Below, piece by piece: positions 46,669 to 56,534 of a stretch of 64,000 nucleotides of DNA. The stretch is taken from contig JAJKFH010001934.1 of NCBI GenBank assembly GCA_023333565.1, positions 246,340 to 310,339 on the forward strand, given 5' to 3'. The stretch is from Puffinus mauretanicus. Lineage: Eukaryota > Chordata > Aves > Procellariiformes > Procellariidae. The notes beneath the pieces were generated by a model, which was given only the letters and a program-made list of their open reading frames with translations, had not been told where the DNA came from and did not search any database. The translations under genes were made by a program, and so were the position numbers. Position 1 is the first letter of the stretch, and each line of letters begins with the position of its first letter.

Positions 46669-46741
46669 ATGCCAGGGAAACGCACTGCGAAGAAGAGCCC
46701 GGTGCCAGAAGAAGAGTCTCCTGGAAGGAAGAGGATTAAAG
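46669..46741 (+). CDS. RCC1: RCC1 coding exon 1 (N-terminal tail)
   Basis: The acceptor GGTGTTTAG opens the exon at 46657, 12 bases before the ATG. It encodes [20 protein letters not shown] plus KRIK, 24 codons and one base, the same length as in human RCC1. The tail has two basic clusters (KRTAKK and GRKRIK), matching a bipartite nuclear import signal and the DNA/chromatin-contacting N-terminal tail. In mammals the initiator Met is removed and the new N-terminus (SPK/PPK) is alpha-methylated by NTMT1. Here MPGK gives PGK, close to the X-P-K consensus with P and G exchanged. Donor AAAG|GTAAGA, phase 1. Confidence 0.95.
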
Positions 46742-46853
46742 GTAAGAAAAATCCCTGGGAGTTTTCCTTCCCCATTCCCAAGGACCAGCTTTAATGGAAG
46801 GGTTGTTCCTCCCGTACGTTATATACGTTATTTATCTCCCTTCTGCCCCGCAG

Positions 46854-47041
46854 TCTGCCACCTGTCCCACCGGACGCAACCTGGCCTGGTGCTGACGCTG
46901 GGGCAGGGGGATGTTGGCCAGCTGGGCCTGGGGGAGGACGTGATGGAGAGGAAGAAGCCAGCCCTGGTGCCGCTGCCGGAGATGATGGTGCAGGTGGAAG
47001 CCGGAGGGATGCACACGGTGTGCCTCAGCCAGACGGGAAAA
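46854..47041 (+). CDS. RCC1: RCC1 coding exon 2
   Basis: RCC1 is the chromatin-bound guanine-nucleotide exchange factor for Ran. It loads Ran with GTP around chromosomes, which drives nuclear transport direction, spindle assembly and nuclear-envelope re-formation. The exon covers residues 25-87: [40 protein letters not shown] and [13 protein letters not shown], the first RCC1 repeat of the seven-bladed propeller. Splice sites are CCCCGCAG and AAAA|GTGAGT, phase 1 in and phase 0 out. Intron spacing in this gene is short, as on gene-dense avian chromosomes. Confidence 0.97.
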
Positions 47042-47319
47042 GTGAGTGCAGCGTGGAGGGGGCAGCACCCGGGGGTGGGGGGAAGCTGAGCTGCGCTTCC
47101 CCGCAAGCTCTGGGACGGGTCCTGGAGCAGGGGGTCTGAATCGGACCCTGCTCTAGTTCACTCCAGCTCCGGGGATGAACGTGGTCTCCATGCCATGGAC
47201 CACAAAATTTTAGGGGGTCAAAGGGATAATTCAGCCTGGTGGGTGTCTGTCCCCTGGCTTCACACTCAACCTGTTGCCACTCCGGGTCCCATCCTGACCA
47301 TCTCACTCTCTATCTGCAG

Positions 47320-47499
47320 ATCTACACCTTTGGCTGCAACGATGAAGGCGCCCTCGGGCGCGACACCTCGGCAGAAGGGTCGGAGACCACGCCGGGGCTG
47401 GTGGAGCTGCAGGAAAAGGTGGTGCAGGTCTCTGCGGGGGACAGTCACACAGCCGCGCTGACGGAGGACGGCAGGGTTTTTGTCTGGGGCTCTTTCCGG
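47320..47499 (+). CDS. RCC1: RCC1 coding exon 3
   Basis: 180 bp, phase 0/0, residues 88-147. It encodes [20 protein letters not shown] and [20 protein letters not shown] followed by FVWGSFR. The Asp of GDSHTAAL is at position 128, the numbering used for a residue reported to be important for nucleotide exchange on Ran. Borders are TATCTGCAG and CGG|GTATGT. Confidence 0.97.
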
Positions 47500-47584
47500 G
47501 TATGTTGATTTCTCAGACGCTGGAAGCTCTGCTGATGGTTGCTGTTTCTGTGACTCATGTCCCCGCGTCTGTCTCTCCACCCAG

Positions 47585-47681
47585 GATAACAACGGGGTGA
47601 TCGGCTTGCTGGAGCCCATGAAGACGAGCTCCGTTCCTGTGCTGCTCCAGCTCAGCGCACCCGTCATTAAAATTGTCTCAG
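47585..47681 (+). CDS. RCC1: RCC1 coding exon 4
   Basis: 97 bp, residues 148-180. It encodes DNNGVIGLLEPMKTSSVPVL and LSAPVIKIVS, part of the blade that carries the Ran-contacting face. Borders are TCCACCCAG and CTCAG|GTGAGG, phase 0 in and phase 1 out. Confidence 0.96.
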
Positions 47682-48254
47682 GTGAGGGTCCCGGGGTGCG
47701 CGCGGGTCAGGCTGGTGCACGAGGCTGTTGCAACCCTCAGGAGGAGGCGAAGGTCCAGAAGGTCCCTGTCCTTTTGCTCTCCTCTGGCTCTTGAGAGAAC
47801 AGACCTTGTGTCTCTTCTAGCCCCAACAATATTGTTAATATTTGACCCAATCTAATGTAAAATGCCTTACAAGAGTGCCTTAACTGCGTCAAAGTCTCTT
47901 CTAGACTTGGGGAAGCTGAGCAGAGCAGCTGGGGAACTTGTCCAGGGCCCAGGTGAGGTTGCGGGGGACCTGTTCCCCTAAACCTTCCCAGAGAAACTTC
48001 TCTGGAGTTTCAGATGGGGAACTGGCATCAGGAAGAGGGAGATCCTGGTGTTTTTAAGTTATGCCAGAAGCTGGCATCAGGAAGAGGGAGATCCTGGTGT
48101 TTTTAAGTTATGCCAGAAGCTGGCATCAAGATATCCCCCCTGAATTCTAGAAGGCTGGGACAGCTGGGGTTTCCACGTGGGATCTCAGCCCCTGGGTCTT
48201 GCTGGGTTCCTGGACATGACTCCTGCTTCACTCATCTCCCCCATCTCCTCCCAG
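47682..48254. other. RCC1 intron with 49-bp tandem duplication
   Basis: 573 bp bounded by GTGAGG and CTCCCAG. It holds the tandem duplication at 48022-48129. No other feature is recognised. Confidence 0.85.
48022..48129. repeat. 49-bp tandem duplication (2.2 copies)
   Basis: The unit starting CTGGCATCAGGAAGAGGGAG is perfectly repeated at 48022-48070 and 48071-48119, followed by a partial third copy. Perfect identity indicates a recent duplication or a possible assembly artefact. Confidence 0.95.
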
Positions 48255-48377
48255 GGAACGACCACTTAGTGATGCTGACGGTGGACGGTGACCTCTTCAC
48301 ATGCGGCTGCGGCGAGCAGGGCCAGCTGGGGAGAGTGCCGGCGCTCTTTGCCAACCGAGGAGGAAGGAAAGGGCTGC
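48255..48377 (+). CDS. RCC1: RCC1 coding exon 5
   Basis: 123 bp, phase 1/1, residues 180-220. It encodes [20 protein letters not shown] and [20 protein letters not shown]. The Asp of GNDHL is position 182, another residue implicated in exchange. Borders are CTCCCAG and CTGC|GTGAGT. Confidence 0.97.
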
Positions 48378-48590
48378 GTGAGTTGCTTTGGTGCTCGGAG
48401 GAGCGCGGTGCTGCGTCCTTCGGCCCCAGCTCTGCGCTTTGCAGAGGAGCAAAGAGACCCAGTTTCTTCCCGTGCTGCTCAAAGGCTTGTGTGTAAATCG
48501 GTTGCTTGGATTCAGTGAGCTGGATCTAAGGGGGGATGAAAAGGGTGTAAATCACTAGACCTCGTATGACGCCTTGTCTCCTGCCCCCAG

Positions 48591-48746
48591 AGCGCCTGCT
48601 GGTCCCCCAGCGCGTCCCTGTCAGAGGCAAAGGCAACAGAGGCAAAATGCGCTTCCAGGACGCCTTTTGCGGGGCTTACTTCACCTTCGCCGTCACGCAG
48701 GAGGGACACATCTATGGATTCGGCCTCTCCAACTACCACCAGCTGG
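48591..48746 (+). CDS. RCC1: RCC1 coding exon 6
   Basis: 156 bp, phase 1/1, residues 221-272. It encodes [20 protein letters not shown], then [20 protein letters not shown] and [13 protein letters not shown]. The basic [10 protein letters not shown] stretch corresponds to the segment KSRGSRGHVRF in human. Borders are TGCCCCCAG and CTGG|GTGAGC. Confidence 0.97.
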
Positions 48747-49109
48747 GTGAGCTTTGCTTATGTCCCTCCAGATCTCCTGCCCGCTTTGGTCTGGCTGTGG
48801 ACTTCCCGGTCTCATGCTGGCCTGGTGGGGGGACGCTGCTGGGCGCCCCAGATCCCGAACCCCAAGCACCCACCGGACACACCAGAGCTGGAAATTGGGG
48901 TGGGGGGGGTCACACTGCATAGCTCTGGGCTTAGGTCCCAGGCACTGCAGCCAATGGGTTTGAACAGAAATTTGATTTTGGGCCTTGGGGGGCTGTGTTA
49001 GTCCCTGGTGGGATGAGCCCCAGGGTGGGTGGCTCAGTGCCGGTGCCTGGCCTGGGCTGTCCGTGCCTGTGGACCTGATCTGCCTGGGTTTATGCGTCCC
49101 ACCCCGCAG

Positions 49110-49228
49110 GGACCCAGGGCACCGAGCCCTGCTTCTCCCCGCAGAACCTGACGTGCTTCAAGAACTCCACCAAATCCTGGGTCGGGTTCTCCGGTGGGCA
49201 GCACCACACGGTGTGCGTCGACTCGAGG
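49110..49228 (+). CDS. RCC1: RCC1 coding exon 7, with an apparent one-base deficit at its end
   Basis: 119 bp up to the only GT donor (CGAGG|GTGAGT), residues 273-312. It encodes [38 protein letters not shown] and then AGG. His304 of GGQHH, important for exchange, is present. The next exon needs one base carried over from here (phase 1) but this exon ends in phase 0. Mammalian exons read Asp-Ser-Glu-G| at this point; here the bases are GAC TCG AGG, as if one G of TCGGAGG were missing. As written, the downstream frame is lost unless a different acceptor is used (see findings). Confidence 0.93.
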
Positions 49229-49667
49229 GTGAGTGCCAGCGTGATGGGTGGGCTGGGAGTCGCACGAAGCAGGACAGGGGGGGACTCCCATGGCCCTTGT
49301 CCTGGCTGGAGAGGTGTTGGGGTGAGGGTGACGTGCTGGAGCGCTCCGAGTCCTTGGTGTTCAAGGCAACAAGGGTGACATCAATTTGCAGCAAAGGGCA
49401 GGGAGGATGTCAGGAACGCGGAGTCACTTGTGAACTCTGCTCTCGCAGGCTCAACAGTCTGTCCAGGCACCCGCCCGCCCTATGGATTTTTGGGGAGCTC
49501 AAGAGTCTCTATCCCACCCTGCACCTCCTGGTTGGGATCTAGAGGGGGGGTGGGGAGGAGTGATGCTCCTCCAGGAGTCAGACTGGGGGGAGAGGGTCCG
49601 GCTATGGCCAACTGCAGGCTTCTGCCCCTCCTCGAGACACCTCTCCTGCGTGTCTGTCATGTCCCAG
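49229..49667. other. RCC1 intron
   Basis: 439 bp bounded by GTGAGT and the acceptor GTCCCAG. An alternative acceptor-like CTCCTCGAG at 49628-49636 would keep the frame open with ten extra codons. Confidence 0.75.
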
Positions 49668-49820
49668 GTAAAGCCTACAGCCTGGGCAGGGCCGAGTATG
49701 GCCGGCTGGGCCTCGGGGCAGGGGCGGAGGAGAAGAGCACGCCCACGGTCATCCCGGAGCTCCCCAGCATCTCTTCCGTCGCGTGCGGCGCATCGGTCGG
49801 CTACGCCGTCAGCAGTGACG
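49668..49820 (+). CDS. RCC1: RCC1 coding exon 8
   Basis: 153 bp from the acceptor GTCCCAG to GACG|GTGAGT. In the conserved frame it encodes [20 protein letters not shown] and [20 protein letters not shown], then VGYAVSSD. Its first two bases (GT) must complete a Gly codon started in exon 7. In the frame actually delivered by exon 7 as written it would read [10 protein letters not shown] and on into nonsense. Conservation of the proper frame argues that the gene is functional or was until very recently. Confidence 0.95.
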
Positions 49821-50430
49821 GTGAGTGCCGGGGGCCTCCCGCGGGCTCAGAAACGCCACCCTATGTACCCTCCCACCCCCTCGTCTGTCTGTCCTGGTGC
49901 TCTGCCCGGCCCCCCTGGATTTGGCCGGCCCTGCACAGCTTCATCGCACGCTGCTGGCTGGGTCAGGACCTGAGCCAGGTCCTGGCACTGATGCAACCCC
50001 AGCCGAGCACCCAGCAGCTGCTCAAATATTTTTGTGGGCCCTTGGCAGCAAGGTTCGTAACAGGGTGTTGACCGGGAGGGGGTTGTTGGCCTGCCGGTCC
50101 CTTCTCCGCACCCTGAACTCCGCTGCAGCGAGACCTCCGTGCTGTGGTGCTGTGCATGCTTGTGCGCGGCATCTGCAGCCCACGGCTGCGGGAAGGAGGG
50201 TTTGTAGCGGGCTGATGGATTTGCTTTGCTCCCCGGTGGCAAAACACTGCCTTGGCTGGGTGATGAAATGCTTCTTTGAGTTGCCAGCGCTGCTCCTCTT
50301 CCTCCTGCCTGCCTCTCTGGCACCCATCACTAAGCCCCCTGCCCAGGTGTGAAGTCCCCTCGGGTTTGGCTGCTTGTCACCTCAACCTGCGGCCACCTGG
50401 AAGCCAAAACTTGCGTCACCTCTGTTGCAG
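49821..50430. other. RCC1 last intron
   Basis: 610 bp bounded by GTGAGT and TCTGTTGCAG. Nothing further is recognised. Confidence 0.85.
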
Positions 50431-50606
50431 GACGAGCGTTTGCCTGGGGTATGGGCACCAACTACCAGCTGGGCACAGGGGAGGAGGACGATGTCTGGAG
50501 CCCCGTGGAGATGACAGGGAAGCAGCTGGAAAACCGCACGGTCCTGGCCATCTCCAGCGGTGGCCAACACACTGTGCTGCTGGTCAAGGACAAGGAGCAG
50601 AGTTGA
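50431..50606 (+). CDS. RCC1: RCC1 coding exon 9 and stop
   Basis: 176 bp with TGA at 50604-50606. It encodes [40 protein letters not shown] and [17 protein letters not shown], closing the propeller. The end KDKEQS is identical to the mammalian C-terminus. All nine exons sum to 1265 bases, one short of the 1266 for 421 codons plus stop, exactly the human length. This supports a single-base deletion rather than a rearranged gene. Confidence 0.96.
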
Positions 50607-51717
50607 TGAAGCGACGCCGTGCAGCCGAGCCCAGCGGGATCGCGGGACCCGCGCACACACCCCCCACCTTCCGCTCGGGTTGGGCGACCGGTTTCCAGCT
50701 CTGGTCTCCCGCCGACGGCGGTGGGGAGGGCAGGAGGCTCCCGGAGCCCGGACCCCGGCAGCGTCTGCGTGGCTGGAGCAGGGCTCTTCAGGAATGCTCG
50801 TGATTTCTCCCTGCAAGCGTGTGTCTGTCTTCCCGTGGTGCCTGGTGCTCTGTCAGCTCCCCGGGGTCGGCTTGGTCCTAAACTGATCTCAGTGCTGTGG
50901 TTGGATGGGTTTTCCACTTCTTGTTTGTTTTGTTTTTTAATATTTCCTGGCCTGGCAAAGCTGAAGGCCTTATTCTTCACAAAAGGGTTTGGGCATCGGA
51001 CTTTCTGAGGTCCCTGTGTTCCCACAGTCTTTGGGTGCTCCCCCCATCCACTTAACCTAAACATCTTTTACCTCTCCGCCTTGGATTTGTCCGCTGCCAC
51101 CCACCAAACCCCTCTGGGCTCGTTCCGGGTGAGATCTCAGTCTGGCAGGATCGCTCCCGGGGAGCTCTCTCCTCTCGCACCCAACACCTGCGGCTGCGGC
51201 GGGGAGCCTGCAAGGGGGGATGTTGCTGGACGGTGCCCGGCCCGCGCTGCGCACAGAGCTGCGGCTGCTGGAAAAGGGGGGCTCCTGCCTCCCACCCGTC
51301 ACCGCTTTTGGGTCTGAGCCAAAATCCCCCAGGCAGCGAGGCCGGGAGCAGGTTCCCCCGCTCCCTCCTGCCTGGAGCGGCCACCTCCAGCGCTGCTTTC
51401 TGCCATCCCAGCCACTCCTGCTCTTTCCCATCGCCTTTGGAAACCCAACAAAATCCATCCCGCAGGTGGGGACTTTGTTATTTTAATTTTCTCTCTTCCT
51501 TTTGCTGAGGAAGGAGCTTCCTTTGCCGTTAGGGCCTCGCTGAGAAGACGGAACCAAAACCCAGCTATGCATCAAATCACTCGAAACAACGGGACTCCCT
51601 CCTCCCCATCGCCTCCGGTCTCGGTCCAACTGGTCTCGCTCCCTGCGCCCGGCCTTCCCCATCTTCTCTTTCCGTGCTGCCTCCCAGGTACCTGGACTGA
51701 GAAGGGGGTCTGCGAAG

Positions 51718-51723
51718 ATTAAA
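51718..51723 (+). terminator. RCC1: Possible proximal poly(A) signal of RCC1 (ATTAAA)
   Basis: ATTAAA in GAAGATTAAATTTTATATG, followed at about 30-60 bp by a G/GT-rich tract (GGGTGTGTGCGGGG), a fair downstream element. Confidence 0.5.
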
Positions 51724-51897
51724 TTTTATATGTTAAGTTATAGCAATAGGGGGAAGCGGGGGGTGTGTGCGGGGCGGGGGGCTGGGACTTGTACAATGGT
51801 TCAGAATAGGTTGAATTTTTTTAAAAGAAAATGTAAAGTATTTTGGTTGATTAATTGAGGAAGAGAGGAAAAAAAACTGTAATCTTTTAACATTTGG

Positions 51898-51903
51898 AAT
51901 AAA
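51898..51903 (+). terminator. RCC1: Distal poly(A) signal of RCC1 (AATAAA)
   Basis: AATAAA in TTTGGAATAAACAGAGTTTT, followed by a T/G-rich stretch (CTTGGGGTTTTCCCGTGGTTTGG). Confidence 0.75.
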
Positions 51904-52469
51904 CAGAGTTTTGATAAACCTTGGGGTTTTCCCGTGGTTTGGAGGGGTGGGCAGCCCTCCCGTGGGCACGGGCCCGCTCTGGGCTGATGTCTGAGGGTGG
52001 TAGGGCCAGGACGGGCCGCTCGTGTCCCCTCCTGCCACCTCTCTCCATAAACCCTGCCGCGTTCGTGTCCCTGAGCTGCCACGGGAGCCGTGCTGCCGCC
52101 TGAGCTTTGGCATCTGCACGGAGGTGGCCCCGGGGAGCCCAGGGCTGAGCAGAGGCCCAGCACCCTTTGGCCAGTGCTCGGCGGGGAGATGGGGACAGGC
52201 TGAGGACACCTTGGCCTCCTGCCACCCCTGGGCAAGGGGCCGCTGTGGCCGCCGCAGCGTGGGGCCAGTCCTCGGTTGGCCGTGGCACTTGGGGACAGAT
52301 TGAGATGGGTGCCTGCTTTGTAGGGGTGCGGGGGCACCTTTGGGTGCTGCCCTGGTCCCAGCCTGGCCACAGCCTTGTCCGGTGCAGTTGTGGGACACGG
52401 CCGCGGGATGGCAGCAGGAGGAGGTGCTGGGGACCGCTGGACTGGGGGAAGTGGGGCAGGGAAAGGGAT

Positions 52470-52520
52470 GGTCCCCGTGGGACCCTCCCTGTGGGACCCT
52501 CCCTGTCCCCGTGGGACCCC
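52470..52520. repeat. Short GTGGGACCCTCCCT tandem repeat
   Basis: Three imperfect tandem copies of a GTGGGACCC(TCCCT) unit. Local simple duplication. Confidence 0.8.
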
Positions 52521-53439
52521 TATTCCTGGCATATTTGGGCCTCCAGAGACACGGCCGAGCCCACCGGCACGGCTGGAAGGCGGCTGGGCATGTCCCTGCC
52601 CCGGGATGCTCCCGGCGGCTCTGTCGGAGCTGGAGCTGAGCCGGACACGTGTGTGTGCTCCGGCGCAGAGACTGGCACCGACCGAGCAAATTTCCGCCTC
52701 CCGGTGCGAGCAGAGCCCCTCGGTGTCTGTTCACTCTTAATTAATTTGGGAAGGGAGCAGGTTCCTTAATGAGCCTCTGGCTGGGGGTGGGCTTTGGGTG
52801 GGTGGTTGGTGGGTACCGGGAGCAGCTCGGGCTGCTGGTGGCTTCTTGGCTCCGCTGCTCCCACGTCTTTTGGGCTGGGGAAGGACGAGCTTTGACTTTG
52901 CAGTTAGGGACGGCCTCAGCGTAGAGCGGGTGGGGGTCCAGCACGAGGCTGGGGGTGCTGTGGGCACCCACCTCCCCCCCCACTAACGACCGGGTTTGTG
53001 TTTGGTGATCGCGGTGCCGGGCTTGCAAAGGGCTCAGTTTTTTTTTTTCATGGAAGCGTGAAGTTGGGATGTGGGCCCGTGGAGAGTGTTTTATTGCCAC
53101 AGTTCACCACCAGTGCGGGCTGAGCCACGGGCAAGTGCTGACAAATATGGTGGCTGCTCCCTGGGGACCATCACGCTCCATTTGATGCTCCTCCGTCAAA
53201 GGGGATGGATGAACGTGATGGGGAAATTGCTCGTCGTCTTGGGCCTGATTCCCAGCGACAAGTTCAATGTTAATGTCTTGTTTCCAAAACCAACACTAGT
53301 ATTTTTACATCCCTTGCGGGGAAAAAACCCACCCCACCCTGATTTGCTTTGCCACCTTTTTTCCAAGCCCGCCGTGACGCAGGCGGCTGTGCCGGGCTCT
53401 GCAAAGTCCCGCTTCGGCCACTGCTTTTCATGCGTCTTC

Positions 53440-53510
53440 ACATGCTTTGCTTTCAACCTCGCTGACCTATTTATAGCTAAGAAATGCAGAATTACTAAAG
53501 GGAGATGGGA
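53440..53510. promoter_or_regulatory. Candidate regulatory element with MEF2-type site
   Basis: Within GC-rich DNA, a low-GC block contains CTATTTATAG (53467-53476), a perfect match to the MEF2 consensus CTA(A/T)4TAG. It is flanked by AAGAAATGCAGAATTACTAA. The role is inferred from the motif and composition only. Confidence 0.35.
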
Positions 53511-55477
53511 CTCCTCCGGCATCGGGGCGATGCTGACAAGCCACGGTGGCCGCTCGGGTTTGAAGAGCGGCTTCTCACTCTACAGCTCCGGCCCCGGCTG
53601 TGTTGGGGTTGGGCTTGGATGCAGATGGATTAAATTGCCGGGGTCCGGGGAGTTTGAGGAATCTGTTTCGGTGCAATTCCTGGATGGTGTGAATGTCTCC
53701 CAGATTGGGTAAGGACCCTGTAGAGGTGATGTCCTGTTCAAAACCCTGTGGAAAATGATTTTAGGGAGGACAAAACTCGCCCTGGTAGGGGCTGGAGCCC
53801 CCCTGAGGTGTTGCTGGCAGCATGGAGGGGAAGGGGATGCGCAGAGCAGCCGGGGGGGGATCCGAGGGACCCCACCACGTCCCAGCAACCGCCTCGTCGG
53901 CAGCAAAGTGTTCTGCTTTGCAACCTCCCCGCTGCAAACCCGGGGCTGGCTGGGTTCGGCTCTCCCCTCCTCGTCACCCCTTTCGGCTGCCGGTCCCTGG
54001 GGCTGGCGTCCCCAGTGGGTCCAGCTCCGCTCCCAGCATCTCTCGCCATCAGCTCGGGGCAGCTCTTCCCGATTCCTCCTTCTCCATCCCACCGTTGGAC
54101 GGGGAAGAGTTTCGTGATGCAAAACTGAACCAAGAAAAGCCGGTGCAAAGGGCCAAGCTGGTACCTGAGGGAGGCTTTTCCCCAGGGAGCCTGGCCCGGT
54201 TGCTCTGGTGGCACCAAGAAGCTCCCGTCCCTCTGAACCGGGGTGTCCCCGTCGGGGCGCAGCACCGGGCGGATGGAGAGGATTCCTCCTCCCTTCTGCC
54301 AAGTGGGTTTTAACTTCTTTCCTCGGCTGCCGAACGCCTCCTGCCCCGTCGCCCCGTGTCGCCTCGGCTGCCGGTGAGCCGGGAGCCTCTCGCGGTGGCC
54401 GGGCTCCGCTTCCCGAGCACGGTCGATAACCTCCGAGAGCAAACGCCCAGCGTCTCAGCCGAGGGCTGGTTTGTCCCTTCTGGGTAACACCGACCCCGGG
54501 GCAGGGACACGGAGGGGTCGGCTCGTCCTGCCCAACCTCCACCTCCTCCCCAAATTTCCCTGCAGTGCAAGCCAGGACCCCCCATCCCAGTGCTCCCAGT
54601 TGCTCCCCATCGCCTTAGCATGGGCAGGTTTTTGCATCCATCCCCCAGGTTTGGGCAATTTCTTGCAGCGACCGGGCTGGTGGTAACGTCCTGCGTGGTG
54701 CCCCTGGGGCCAGATCCTGCCAGGAGCCGATGCAATTCCCTCCCCCATCTCCTGCAGCTGGGGACAAAACCCCGAGCATTCCCAAACGGGGTGGGATCGT
54801 TCCCATCCACCCGTCCTCGAGGGGCTGGTCCTGCTTCCAGGGGGGGGAAAAAATTCCCTGGCGAGTAGGGAGCCCGTTGGTATTTTCAAGAAAGAGGGAA
54901 AAATGGGACTGGGGAGAACAATAGGGTTTAAAATATTCGGAGCTGATGAATCAGCCGGCGTTGTCTTGGGAGCCGGAGTGACACTTCAATGGGAAGTTGC
55001 TGGAAATTGGGGGAAGGATGAGCCCCCGCGCGGGGGGGGAGAGGGTGGGCGAAGGAAAACAGCTTAATTGAGGAAAGGGAAACGTCTCATTAATGAGGTT
55101 TTGCGCCGGCGGAGCGAAGCGGTGGAGATGAGGAGGAGGAATTTGGGTCCCATGGTGGGGTTTGGGGGGGACCCCCGGCTCTGCCAGGGTCCGACCTCGG
55201 CGCACGGTGGAGGTTTTCCCCCGCCGGCACAGCCAGGCCCTTTCTCATTGCCGGGGGGGTCCCCGCTCGGCGGCTCAGACCCCGCGCTCCCGGTCCCCAT
55301 CTGTTGCTATTCGAAGTGCGTTAAAAGGTTTTTAATTTACAGACAAAAGATGGGAACGTGGGATTTGGGGCTTTTAGCATCCGCGGAAGATGAGCTCTGG
55401 TGTTGTGAGGCTCTTTTGTCTCCAGGATAAAAGCACTTTGTGTGTTGTTCGAGCGATGGGTGGGGTTTGTTTGGGTT

Positions 55478-55512
55478 GGTTTTTTTTTTTTTTCTTTTTT
55501 TCTTTGTTTTTT
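55478..55512. repeat. T-rich simple repeat
   Basis: Long T runs interrupted by single C or G. Simple sequence. Confidence 0.9.
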
Positions 55513-56192
55513 AACATGTTCCTTTTTGGATGCAAAAAAATTGACCTGTGCAACGCTCCTGCAGGATCTACCGGGAGGGAATTGCATCTTCGAGAGGATT
55601 TGGGTGATACCGAGTTGATTTCTTGTCCTCCTTTTCCTGCCTCGAAGAGGAAACGAGTTTTAATTATTGCCGAGTTGCCTGGCAGGGCCCTGTGGTTTTC
55701 CCTGGGCTTTGGGAACCGGCTAATTAAACAGCCTGCTGCAGCGGGTCGGGTCGCGCGGGTCTTTAATCATGGGGCTGCAAACGAAGGAGAGAGTTTGGTC
55801 ATTGCACCGGGCGGTCTCACCTCCCTGAGTCTTGTTTTAAAGGCTGGGAACCTGGCCAGTAGATCCCAGTATAACTGGGGTGTGCAATGGTGCGGGTTCT
55901 GGTAGCGGAGCGTGTTGGGGATGGGAATTGGGTTGAAATAGCGACGCGTGGGGCTCTCTGCCCCCTCCCAAAACTGCTGAAGTCCTGGTTCAGCTCCTTT
56001 AACAGGCCAAAAATAGAGAAAACTTCTCCCCCGGCTGAGGACAGCCCTGGGGAGCTGGGGAGCGGGAGCCCGTGCACCCCCGGGACCAGCCACCCCCCGC
56101 CGCCGGTCCCTGGCTCTCCGTGATCCTCCCAGTCCCGCTTGCGCAGGGAATAAACCAGCAGAATTTATAACTCTGAAAGGAGATGAGGGGGA

Positions 56193-56245
56193 AAAAAAAA
56201 AAAAGCCCTAGTAATTATTCATAGCTTTTTTTTTTTTTCTTTTTT
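56193..56245. repeat. A-run and T-run pair
   Basis: A poly(A) run near 56193-56204 and a poly(T) run near 56227-56250 flank TAGTAATTATTCATAG. The complementary runs could pair. Confidence 0.7.
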
Positions 56246-56374
56246 CTTTTTAAATGATGAATCGCAAGTCAAGCAGCGTCTCTTCAGGGCTGAGAGCCTG
56301 AATCCCCCCCAGGCTGCTCCGGAGCAAGGGCGGTGGGAGACATCGCCCGCGTCCTCGCCAGGAAAGCCAGATTT

Positions 56375-56525
56375 ACTCATTTCCATATGCATAATAATGC
56401 AATTACAAAGTCAGGCTAAACCTGCGGTGCAGACAAAAGAAACAGGCGGCTTGGTAATTAATCACACGTGTAAGAATAAAGCCTGTTACATTAGGGTTCA
56501 TTATTTGGTGGATTAATTAAAAAAA
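56375..56525. promoter_or_regulatory. Candidate conserved enhancer-like element
   Basis: An AT-rich island in GC-rich surroundings packed with homeodomain- and POU-like cores: ATATGCATAATAATGCAATT, GGTAATTAATCAC and GGATTAATTAA, plus an E-box CACGTG at 56465-56470. Such clusters are typical of conserved developmental or neural enhancers. Conservation was not tested. Confidence 0.4.
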
Positions 56526-56534
56526 AAAAAAAAA
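56520..56534. repeat. poly(A) homopolymer
   Basis: A simple A run at the end of the AT-rich island. Confidence 0.85.

Larger units (their letters stand above)
50607..51920 (+). other. RCC1: RCC1 3'UTR
   Basis: About 1.3 kb to AATAAA at 51898-51903, with an earlier ATTAAA at 51718-51723 that could serve as an alternative signal. A G-rich tract (51750-51785) lies between the two signals. Large open frames on the minus strand here are composition artefacts. Confidence 0.75.

Noticed and set aside
51733..52734. 333-codon minus-strand open frame over the RCC1 3'UTR and flank
   Set aside because: GC-rich DNA lacks stop codons by composition. The product is Pro/Arg/Gly-rich with no motif, and overlapping frames on the other strand are equally open.
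53580..54542. 320-codon minus-strand open frame in the RCC1-OPRD1 gap
   Set aside because: Same composition effect. No recognisable domain, and several overlapping frames are open at once.
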